Assembly: GCA_022376925.1 (NCBI GenBank)
Contig: JAIOJX010000003.1
Span: 33,986,874 to 34,050,873 of the forward strand
Source: Tragulus kanchil
Lineage: Eukaryota > Chordata > Mammalia > Artiodactyla > Tragulidae
DNA: 64,000 nt
Direction: 5' to 3'
Each line of letters begins with the position of its first letter. Position 1 is the stretch's first letter. Both the position numbers and the translations under genes were made by a program. The notes beneath the pieces were generated by a model. That model ran no database searches and was not told the DNA's origin. It worked only from the letters and a program-made list of their open reading frames with translations. Of this stretch, positions 13,101-25,300 are shown one piece after another.

Positions 13101-16100
13101 CCCTACAGAATTTTTCTTTGTGTAGTGTGTGCATTTAATGAGACTGTGGTTACAATTTTACTTGGGGGTAAGAAAGAAGGACAATATTAGTATTGATATA
13201 TAAGGGACTAAAGTTCTATGTGATAAAGGTGCTATTTTCTGTTAATTTGCAGAAAGATCTTCCTACACATGGAAAAAATGAAATCTAGCACACCCCAAAC
13301 AAGCATAATTTAATATTTAGCTTTTAAATGTCCTAAAAAAATGTGGTCAAGAGGAGTGTAAAGTAAGAGTAAAAGCAGAGTCAGATAAACTTGAATTGAA
13401 AGACCTGGATTTTCATCCTGGTAATTAATGTAGTTACATTGGAAAAATAACTTAAATTCTCGGAATCTTTCTCCTCCCATCTTTAAATTGGGAAAAATGT
13501 AAAAAACCATAGAATATTCTGATGATAAAATACTCTGCTTTTGAAAGGATTTAGCATATTCTAGAATTAGAATAATGAGTATAAAAGGTGAGGCAATAGG
13601 GAAACTCAGTCTTTGATCATTATTTCCCTTATTTAAAGAACAGTTCAATTGAGAGGGTATATGTATACTTAAGAGTTGATTCACTTTGCTGAGCAGTAGA
13701 TACCAACACAAGATTGTAGAGCAATTATGCTCCAATAAAAATTAAGAAAAAAAAAAAAAAAAAGAATAGTTCAGTCAAGGACAAGTTTCCCTAATTCTAG
13801 CAAGTATAGAATTGTAGATAATATTGGAAAATAGTACCACCCTTTCTTGCAGTGTGTGTGTGCGTGCGTGTGTGCTAAGTCATTTCAGTCGTGTTTCGAC
13901 TCTGCAGCCCTGTGGACTATAGCCCTCCAGGCTCCTCTGTCCATGGGGTTCTCCAAGCAAGAATGCTGGAGTGGGTTGCCATTTCCTGATTCAGGGGATC
14001 TTCCTGAACCAGGGATTGAACCCTGGTCTCATGTGTCTCCTGCATTGACGGGTGTGTTCTTTACCCCTAGTAACACCTGGGAGACCTTACCTTATAATAT
14101 CAAGTAATAAAATGGATTATTCATATTTTTTATGCTGATCACCCTGAATTGTTACGCATTTGGGATTATATTTATTGGTATTTTAGTATTTTAAAACCAT
14201 TAATATTTTGGATGTTTCAAAATATTTATTTGGAGGAAATAACTTTTTTTTAATTTAAAGCAATATGGTGAAATTGAAGATTGTCAGATTGATGACTCTT
14301 CACTTCATGCAATAATTACATTCAAGACAAGAGCAGAAGCTGAAGCAGTAAGTATTATAATCTAATCTATTGAAATTCAGATTTAAATGTCTTATAAATA
14401 CTGCATTTAAGTTTTAATATAAGTGATTTTTTTGACTTAGTAACTATACTTTGACAGGAGATTGAACATAAGAAGTGGCATTCATGGCCACAAAGAATGT
14501 CCTTAAAGCAGTTAGGCAGTTTTATATATAACATGAAATTTTTTTTTTTTTAAAGATTTATTTATTTATTTATTTATTTGGGGGGATGGGGAGGGAGGGG
14601 AGCAGGCGGGCTACTTCTGTTGGTCTTTCATTTGTCTATTTTCATCCATCTTTGTTCTTTGGCCGTGTGGGCCTCCCATCGCAGTGGCCTCTGTTGTCAC
14701 AGAGCACTAGCTCTAGGCGCATGCGCTCCAGGGCTCCAGCTCAGTAATTGAACACATCGGTCCAGCCGCTCCGCGGCACGTGGGATCTTCCCAGGCCAGG
14801 GCTCGAACCGACGCCCCTTGCACTGAAAGGCGGTGTCCTTACCCACTGGACCACCAGGGAAGCCCTGGAATATTTAGAATATATAGCTAATCACCAAGTT
14901 CAATGTCAAGTTGTACTCTCTTGAGACATGAGGAATTCGTCCCTTCTCTCTTTTTTTTTTTTTTTTTTTTATTCTTTATTTTAAAGGTTTTACAGAGTTT
15001 TGTTGTTCACAGACATGTATGTTCCCAGATCAGTCATATGCATATCCATGGTCCCCACCCGCCCAGATCCCCCCATCCCACCCTCTTCCCTTCTCTTTAA
15101 CACTGGTAGGGCCACTCCACTTTCCCCCTTCTTAGCTGCCCCAGAACAAGTTTGCTTTGACAGAATGAATGATGAAGCATAAGGTAGAAGCAGAGATATA
15201 ATCCTGATGACTGCTCTTCTTAGTCATTTCTCATCTGCTGCTTCCTAATCCCAGTTAGCTAAACCCTACAGTGTCCGGAGCTCAGCATACCCTCACCTAG
15301 GCCTCTGCAGCTTTTTACCAAAACATGAATATAGAGTGAATATACAGTGCTAGCCTTTACAGTCTTTTCAGTCAGTATAGTTGTCTTCAAATGTGTACCT
15401 TTAATTGCCTTTCTAACAGATGACCAGAAGTATAGGCAACCCTGTCTTTCTTCTACGTTTAAAAGATTAAAAAAAAGGAGAACGGGTGTGAGTTGTCAGG
15501 GATTCGTGGAAACGGTTGAGCCCCTTGTGTTCGTACCATGTTGGCTTCGGAAAAGCGCGTTAAGCATTCCAGACATTAACCTAATGCAAACGGAAGGGTA
15601 GGATGGTTTTTAAAAGTTTAAGATGATTGGAATCTAAATAAATTTTGAAAATCTTCTAAATTGATTTATCCTCTTCTCATAAATATTCTCTGCCAGTGCA
15701 TTGCTGGGGACTCAGCTGGTAGGAACTGCTCCAAGACTGGTGGGATGAGTCTCCGAGAAGTGTTGACTGGGCCCTGGGATAATGTCGTCTCGGAGTTAGA
15801 TGGCTGGCTGTGGATGGTTGATAGGAATTTCTCATCCTAGAGTTTTATTAAGTTTCAAGGAATCTTTGATTTACTGGTCTTTTGTGACTATAAAAGGTAA
15901 TTTATAACTGATGAGAATTTAAAGTTTTCTCATAAGCTTGTATGTATAGTTGTTATATTGACAAATTAGGGCTTTGATCAGGTTTTCTCTCAGAGGTAGA
16001 GTATAAGTCACTTTAAGAATGCGCTTCCCTGGGCTTCCCCTGGTGGTCCAGTGGGTAAGGACACCGCCTTGCAGTGCAAGGGGCTCCAGTTCGATCCCTG

Positions 16101-19100
16101 GCCTGGGAAGATCCCACGTGCGGCGGAGCGGCTGGACTGATGTGTCCAATCACCGAGCCGGAGCTCTGGAGCGCATGCGCCCAGAGCCGGTGCTCTGTGG
16201 CAACAGAGGCCACTGCGATGGGAGGCCCACAGGAGCCAAAGAACAAAGACGGATGAAAATAGAAATGAAAGACCAATAGAAGTGGCCCGCCCGTCCCCCT
16301 CCCTTCCCACCTCACTCCCCAAAAAGATAAATAAATAAAATAAATGTCTTAAAAAAAAAAAAAAAGAATGCACTTCTCTGAATGATGGCTGCAGTGACAG
16401 TTTTCAAGATGATGTTGGAGAGGTAGCTTCAGTACCATCTTTTGTGTCCTTTTATTTTCTAGGAAGTAGTCGTGTCATAAAACGGTGAAAGCCTTTCTAA
16501 CAGATGACCAGAAGTATAGGCAACCCTGTCTTTCTTCTACGTTTAAAGATTAAAAAAGGAGAACGGTGTGAGTTGTCAGGGATTCGTGGAAACGGTTGAG
16601 CCCCTTGTGTTCGTACCATGTTGGCTTCGGAAAAGCGCGTTAAGCATTCCAGACATTAACCTAATGCAAAGCGGAAGGGTAGGATGGTTTTTAAAAGTTT
16701 AAGATGATTGGAATCTAAATAAATTTTGAAAATCTTCTAAATTGATTTATCCTCTTCTCATAAATATTCTCTGCCAGTGCATTGCTGGGGACTCAGCTGG
16801 TAGGAACTGCTCCAAGACTGGTGGGATGAGTCTCCGAGAAGTGTTGACTGGGCCCTGGGATAATGTCGTCTCGGAGTTAGATGGCTGGCTGTGGATGGTT
16901 GATAGGAATTTCTCATCCTAGAGTTTTATTAAGTTTCAAGGAATCTTTGATTTACTGGTCTTTTGTGACTATAAAAGGTAATTTATAACTGATGAGAATT
17001 TAAAGTTTTCTCATAAGCTTGTATGTATAGTTGTTATATTGACAAATTAGGGCTTTGATCAGGTTTTCTCTCAGAGGTAGAGTATAAGTCACTTTAAGAA
17101 TGCGCTTCCCTGGGCTTCCCCTGGTGGTCCAGTGGGTAAGGACACCGCCTTGCAGTGCAAGGGGCTCCAGTTCGATCCCTGGCCTGGGAAGATCCCACGT
17201 GCGGCGGAGCGGCTGGACTGATGTGTCCAATCACCGAGCCGGAGCTCTGGAGCGCATGCGCCCAGAGCCGGTGCTCTGTGGCAACAGAGGCCACTGCGAT
17301 GGGAGGCCCACAGGAGCCAAAGAACAAAGACGGATGAAAATAGAAATGAAAGACCAATAGAAGTGGCCCGCCCGTCCCCCTCCCTTCCCACCTCACTCCC
17401 CAAAAAGATAAATAAATAAAATAAATGTCTTAAAAAAAAAAAAAAAGAATGCACTTCTCTGAATGATGGCTGCAGTGACAGTTTTCAAGATGATGTTGGA
17501 GAGGTAGCTTCAGTACCATCTTTTGTGTCCTTTTTATTTTCTAGGAAGTAGTCGTGTCATAAAACGGTGATAGCTGTTACATTGAGGTGGTTGTAGTATG
17601 TAACCAGGTTTGTGAATGTAGTAACTGCTTTAAAAATGTGTATTACTACTTCTCCCTATTTACTTACATGACTGAGTGGAGGAAAAAAATCTTCTTAAGT
17701 AATTTTTGGATGTTTTGCTTTTAATAGGTAGGATCTAGGGACATACACTTCTTTCTTGCATTTTACTTTTTCTCTCTCAGATGTAAATTTTTTTAATATA
17801 TATTGTTATACTATGTATATATTTTCCAAATGAAAAGCAGTCAGGTCAAAGACCTAGGATTAATGTAATGTATTTTAGCAGTGAATTACGTGAAGATTGA
17901 ATTAGTTGCAGAATAATTTAGGTTAAGTTGGATATGATAAAGAGTTAGTTTTGCAGGTTATTAAAGTGGCAGATAAACTGAAGCAGTGTTTCTCAGGTTT
18001 CTGAATTTCACAGAAAAATAGGTTTAGCAATTTAAAAGTGTATTTGACATTGGGTTGCCAATATTTAATTTTGTCAAAGAAGAATGCTTAAGAAGTACAA
18101 ACATTACTTGTCCCATCATCATCATCATCATGTAAAATGAAAAATGTAATACTAGCATGTAAGTGGATATAACTCAAGCCAAAGGGATAGGCCTTCCCAA
18201 GAAGAGAAATTTGTTCACCTTTGCTAATGTTTATTTCCAAATATTTCATTGTTTGTAATTTCTGAACCATCGTATCAGATGATTAAATATTTTCTTAAGT
18301 CAGTAGATGTGTAACATTTCAAAATGAAAGCACAAGGAATAAGATAATAATTGGCATGTTAAAATATGACTGAAAAGTAAGAAATTTACCTCAGAGAAGA
18401 GATTGAAGTATTTTGACTTTAGGTTAAGTTAACAGAATCATTTTAACTTTAGGTTAAAATGGTTAAGGTTTGACTCTGGTTGGTTAGAAGATGGATCCTG
18501 TTGCTTTATTTTCTGTTTTCCAGTTTTTCTCTCACTGTACCCAAGGTACTCACAGTGGATAAGTACCCAAAGAGGACAGAAAAAAGTAACCTCTTCCCTT
18601 GACTGGTGGTTGTTCATTTGCTCATTTGTGTCTGACTGCTTGTGACCCCACAGACCTCAGCACGCTAGGCGGCCCTGTCCTTCACTATCTCTTGGAGTTT
18701 GCTCAAACTAATGTCTTTAGAGTCAGTGATGCCATCCAGTCATCTCATCCTCTTTTGTCCCCTCTCTTGTTTTCAATCTTTCCCAGCATCAGGGTCTTTT
18801 CCAGTGAGTTGTCTCTTTGCATCAGGTGGCCAAAGTATTGGAGCTTCCGCTCCAGCTTCAGGATCAGTCTTTTCAATGAATATTCAGAGTTGACCTCCTT
18901 TAGGAGAGACCGATTTAATCTCCTTGCAGTCTAAGGGACTCTCTAGAGTCTTCTCCAGCACCATGGTTAAAAAGTATCAGTTTTTTATGTTCAGCCTCCT
19001 TTATGGTCCAACTCTCACATCCATACATGACTACTGGAAAAACTTACAACTTTGACTGTACGGACCTTTGTCAACAAAATGATGTCTCTGCTTTCTAGTT

Positions 19101-19280
19101 TTCTGTCCAGGTTTGTCATAACTTTCTCCTTGGAGCAGGCGTTTCTTAATTTCAGGGATGCAGCCACTGTTCACAGTGATTTTGGAGCCCAAGAAAAGAG
19201 TCTTTTTCCATTGTTTCCCCGTCTGTTTGCCGTGCAATGATGGGACCAGATGCCGTAATCTTACTTTTTTGAATGTTGAG

Positions 19281-19313
<33 letters not shown>

Positions 19314-22300
19314 CATTTATTTATTTATTTATTTAGGTGCGGGTGGGGAGGGAGAGAGGTAGGCGGGCCACTTCCACTGGTCTTTCATTTGTCTAGCTTC
19401 ATCCATCTTTGTTCTTTGGCCCCTGTGGGCCTCCCATCATGGTGGCATCTGTTGTCGCAGAGCACCGGCTCTGAGCGCATGCACTCCAGAGCTCCGGCTA
19501 GGTAATTGGACACATGGGTCCAGCCGCTCCGTGGCACGTGGAATCTTCCCAGGCCAGGGATCGAACCGGCGCCCCTTGCACTGCAAGGCGGTGTCCTTAC
19601 CCACTGGACCACCAGGGAAGCCCCGAATGTTGAGTTTTAAGCCAGCTTTTTTACTTTCCTTTTTCACCTTCATTAAAAGGTTCTTTACTTCCTCTTCACT
19701 TTCTTCCATAAGGGTGGTGTCATCTGCATATTTGAGGTTATTGATATTTTTCCAGGCAATTGTGATTTCAGCTTGTGCTTCATCCATACTGGCATCTCGC
19801 ACGATGTAAGCAGGTTGACATATACAGCCTTGACATACTCCTTTACCAATTTTGAACCTGTCTGTTGTTCCATGTCTGGTTCTAACTATTGCTTCTTGAC
19901 CTCTTCCCTGTGACTGGTTAGAATGTTAATTTTCCTACTTAGGTGTTCCTATACTTCTGTCAGCAACCAGGATCCAGTTTTAGAATAAGATAGCTAAGTT
20001 CCTATTTTATAAAAATCAGTTCCAAAGATGAAACTCCACAGTCCAAAACTCAAAGGGGTATATAGCTTTTTATAGCAAAAAGAAAGAGGATCTGGTTCTA
20101 CTGGTGGGTTTTTGACACCCATGCCTCAATTCCTAGTAGTTGGGATGATTCAGACCTTGTAAAATACACTTAGAACATAGTAAACCATCTCAGTGTTAGG
20201 TGTTATTAATATGTGTGTGTCTCTGTGTGAATGAGAATTAATTGTTAATTCAATGAAGCTGAACAAAAACAAGGTAGAAAAAATGATTTCAAAACTCTCT
20301 TTCTTTAGACCTGAAGATAGAAGCACAAAATTGGATTCCTAGTGGATAGTTACATATCAAGAGTCAGAAATTGATGTGGCTGACTGAATAAATAGTACAT
20401 CTGTAGCAGGAACTAAGTGTATAAGTGGATTTGTGGATTCTGTCAAGATAAATTAAATTGTGATTTTTACCGTCTCTGTGTGTATTCTTACTGAGTTACT
20501 TAATAGTTAAGTATTGCTGTATGATGAACACTGTGCTATGAGAATTAGTAAATCTAAGTCTGAAGCTTGTGAGAAAGTGGCCCTGTAACTTGAACTTAAT
20601 AGGTAAAGGAATAGAAGTCTCTCTCTGTAAGTTCTAAAAATCTGATTTTGCATGTTTTGTGTTGTTGTTGTTGTTGTTGTTCAGTCATTGTGTTGTATCC
20701 GATTCTTTGCGACTCCATGAACTGTAGCACGCCAAGCTTCTCTGTCCTTCACTGTCTCGTGTCCACTGTGTCAGTGATACCATTGTTGCCCCCTTGTCCT
20801 CTTGAGTCAGTTTCTCCCAGCAGCAGGGTCTTTTCCAGTGAGTCTGCTCTTAACATCAGGTGGCCAAAGTATTGGAGCTTCAGCTTCAGCATCCGTCCTT
20901 CCAATGAATATTCAGGGTTGATTTCCTTTAGGATTAACTGGTTTGATCTCTTGCTGTTTTGTTTTGATGGTCCTTTAATGTAACTCCTGCCTAAACATGG
21001 TATATTGTGATTATTTCAAATATTAATGAATTTGGTTTTAACTTTATTTTATAGATAGTTTTACCATTATGATTATTAAAAAAAAAAAATCAGGATTGCA
21101 GCTTTAGGTCTTCTGGGCTTAGTTCATTTTTCCTCACAGTGTTTTTACAGAACTCTGGTTCTGTAAGAGCTCTAAGGAAGGATTCTCGTATCAGTAAGTT
21201 TGTGAAGATCTGCATTTTGTATGTTCAATTTAGATTTATAATCTAAATGATTTGGAAAACGCAAAAGGCCAGCATTCCTATTTAATTTTGCTTATTCCAG
21301 TCTTTTCCAAATGCTAATTGTTTCTAGAATCATTTTTTCGTGTAAGATTTGGAACCTACCTCGTAAGTACTTTTCATACTTTTTTTCTTCCCTCATTTGT
21401 CCAGTCTTCAAGGCTTTTTGCTTTTTTCCCCTTCTGTCATGTATGTATGCTATCCTTACTTCCTAATTTGGTGCAAACTTTGAATGGCACTGTGTAAGAT
21501 TAAGTAGACCAAAGTCTAGAGCAAGCTTATGAATAAAATGACTTCAGTGCTTAAACAGGCTTTTAAACACTTCAAAGCATAGAAATAAAACAGTACTATT
21601 ATTGTTCCCCAAAATGATTAATATTCCTTAAGTATTCTTAAATACCCAATGAGAGTTTACATTTCCCTGGTTTTCTTGTATATACTTTACTTACTTCCTT
21701 TAGGGATTCATAATAAGTTCATGTTTTGATTTAGCTTGATTGGTATTATAGAATTATAAATTCATAGACTTAAACATTTCATGGGTGTTGATCAGTTATT
21801 CTCAGTTATTGATGTGGCCTGTCATTGGCTGGTGACTACTATATAGGTTTGTTGTGAGTTCTTTTGACAGGTCTCTCGTGGCTTATATTTTCTTTGCTTT
21901 CTGGTATTAAAAGGTGTACTGGGTTCATCGTAAACATTTTCTTTTCCAGACTAGGAACTGGCTATTTCTCCAGCTCTGGTACTTTTTACTGGGAAAGGTA
22001 TTTAAAGAACACAATCTGAGTAGTGTGGGTGCTCATTGCTACTGAATATGTTAATTGTAACACTTTTTTTCAGAGCTCACAGCTGGGAGTGGGGATAAAA
22101 AAAGAGACATTTATATACACGTGCCCATATGCCTGCACATATAGTGTGTATATATGTACACACAGACATATATATACACACACACACACATATAAAGAAA
22201 ATAAATTGAAGGCTCCTGATGCTGCCCATGTAATTTTGTACTGTATGGCTTTTATACACACACGTACACAAGTATGGCTTATTGTGCTTTGCTTTCAGTT

Positions 22301-25300
22301 TGCACATACTGCTGTTTGTTTTACAGTGGAAAGTCTGTGGCAGGGCTGCATGATGCAGAACTGACAGCACCGTTTTCCCAGCAGCATTTGCTTACTGTAT
22401 GTGCCTCTGTCATATTTTGGTAACTTCTGTAATATTCCAGACTTTCTCATTATTATTGTATTTGTTCTGGTGACCTGTGATTATCTGGGGGCCCCACACT
22501 AAAAAATGTGACTCCAGTCTTCAAGGCTTTTTGCTTTTTCCTTCTGTCATGTATGTATGCTATCCTTACTTCCTAATTTGGTGCAAACTTTGAATGGCAC
22601 TGTGTAAGATTAAGTAGACCAAAGTCTAGAGCAAGCTTATGAATAAAATGACTTCAGTGCTTAAACAGGCTTTTAAACACTTCAAAGCATAGAAATAAAA
22701 CAGTACTATTATTGTTCCCCAAAATGATTAATATTCCTTAAGTATTCTTAAATACCCAATGAGAGTTTACATTTCCCTGGTTTTCTTGTATATACTTTAC
22801 TTACTTCCTTTAGGGATTCATAATAAGTTCATGTTTTGATTTAGCTTGATTGGTATTATAGAATTATAAATTCATAGACTTAAACATTTCATGGGTGTTG
22901 ATCAGTTATTCTCAGTTATTGATGTGGCCTGTCATTGGCTGGTGACTACTATATAGGTTTGTTGTGAGTTCTTTTGACAGGTCTCTCGTGGCTTATATTT
23001 TCTTTGCTTTCTGGTATTAAAAGGTGTACTGGGTTCATCGTAAACATTTTCTTTTCCAGACTAGGAACTGGCTATTTCTCCAGCTCTGGTACTTTTTACT
23101 GGGAAAGGTATTTAAAGAACACAATCTGAGTAGTGTGGGTGCTCATTGCTACTGAATATGTTAATTGTAACACTTTTTTTCAGAGCTCACAGCTGGGAGT
23201 GGGGATAAAAAAAGAGACATTTATATACACGTGCCCATATGCCTGCACATATAGTGTGTATATATGTACACACAGACATATATATACACACACACACACA
23301 TATAAAGAAAATAAATTGAAGGCTCCTGATGCTGCCCATGTAATTTTGTACTGTATGGCTTTTATACACACACGTACACAAGTATGGCTTATTGTGCTTT
23401 GCTTTCAGTTTGCACATACTGCTGTTTGTTTTACAGTGGAAAGTCTGTGGCAGGGCTGCATGATGCAGAACTGACAGCACCGTTTTCCCAGCAGCATTTG
23501 CTTACTGTATGTGCCTCTGTCATATTTTGGTAACTTCTGTAATATTCCAGACTTTCTCATTATTATTGTATTTGTTCTGGTGACCTGTGATTATCTGGGG
23601 GCACCACACACCATGTGCATATAAAATGGCAAATTTGGGCAATAAATGTGTATTCTGACTACTCCCATCGACCAGCCATTCCCCATCTCTCCCTCTCCTC
23701 GGGCCTCCCTATTCCCTGAAACAACGCAGTGTTGAAATGAGGCCAGGTGGATACCCCTTCAGTGGCCTCTAAGCGTTCAAGCGGAAGGAAGAGTTGCACG
23801 TAGCTCACTTATAATCAAGAACTAGGAATTATTAAGCTTAATGAGGAAGGCATATCAGAAGCTGAGCTGAAACAAAAACTAGGCCTCATGTGCCAGTTAC
23901 TCAAGTTGTCAATGCAAAGGAAAAGTTATTGAAGGAAATTGAAAGTGCTGCTCCTCCACAGAACACACAAATGATAAGAAAGTGAAACAGCCTTGTTGCT
24001 GATACGGGGAAAGTTTTAGTGGTCTGGAGAGAAGATCAAACCAACCCCAGCATCCCCGTAAACCAGTGTCTAATCCAGAGCAAGGATTTTTCACTTTTGT
24101 GAAGACTGAGAGAGATGAGGAAGCTTCGGAGGAAAAGTTTGGAGGTAGCAGAGATTGGTTTGTGAGATTTAAGGGAAGAGACTGTCTCCATAATATAAAA
24201 ATGCAAATACCAATATAGAAGCCGCTGTTTGTTATCCAAAAAACCTTGCAGAGATAATTAACAAAAGTGGCTACTGTAAACAGATGTTCACTGTAGATGA
24301 AACAGCCTTATAGTGAAAGAAAATGCCACCTAGGCCATTCATAGCTAGAGAGAAGAAATCGTTGCTTTGCCGCAAAGCTTCAAAGATCAGGTGATGCTCA
24401 TTAGGAGGCTAATGCAGCTAAGGCCTTGGAGTTGAAACCAGGACTCACTTGCCTTCTGAAAATGACAGAGTCCTTAGATTTATGCTAATTTTACTTTGCT
24501 GATAATCTGTAAATGGACCAACAAAGCCTGGATGACAGCACCCAGTAAATAATTTTAAAATTAGAACTTCAGAGAGTTGTAGATTCACCTCTTAAATTTG
24601 AAGTAAGTATGGAATATAGAGATTTGCAAAATTAGATCATAAGTTGTTGAAGAATTTACTATAGAAAACATCACTAATATCTTTTGCTTTCTTTAGCTGG
24701 ATGAAGGCATGAATTTTATGAGTAGACATACCTGAGACAGTTGGGAGTTCCTTACAGGAATGTATTTTTATGTAATACTTATGGCCTCAAAAAATGACAA
24801 TTTGTTTCTGGACTTAAATATTACATATAAGTACTTAAATATTTTTTAGTTATATGATATGATGGGGTCATGGACTATAAATTCCTGAGCTGTATTTTAA
24901 TAGGCATGAAATCTTTTAGATTTATCTTAAATTTATGTGTGCAGATTTAAAATTTATACCTGAGGACTTGAATATCACCCTACTCATGGTCAGATGTCAT
25001 TAAACATGTATTGTTTCTGCATTTCACATTATGCTGTACTTTGAGATTGTGATACAAATCTTTTGTGATCATGAGTTATTTTGGTATGTTGCTAACATTG
25101 ATTTATGTTATTAGTTCACATTACTTTAACTTGAAAGAACCCTTTCTGAACTAACCATTTAATGTAGCAAGTACTTAGACTTGACTATTAACTCAGTTTG
25201 TATCATAATGCAGTTCTGAAAGCTTTGTAGGGAAGTGCTTCAGTTTTCAACAGAAAAGCTCAGGGTTTTTTTTTGTTTTTTTTTTATTGAGGTTTTGTAG

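Larger units (their letters stand above)
15407..17570. repeat. Direct duplication 4 (offset ~1083 bp)
   Basis: 15407-16488 is repeated at 16491-17570. Differences are run-length changes near the start (for example an AAAAAAA versus AAAAAA run and ACGGG versus ACGG) and one T. Each copy has the same CHR-type SINE insertion. Confidence 0.95.

Noticed and set aside
22023..22364. 113-codon frame with Thr/His-rich repeats
   Set aside because: It translates a CA/TA microsatellite and is repeated by duplication 5.
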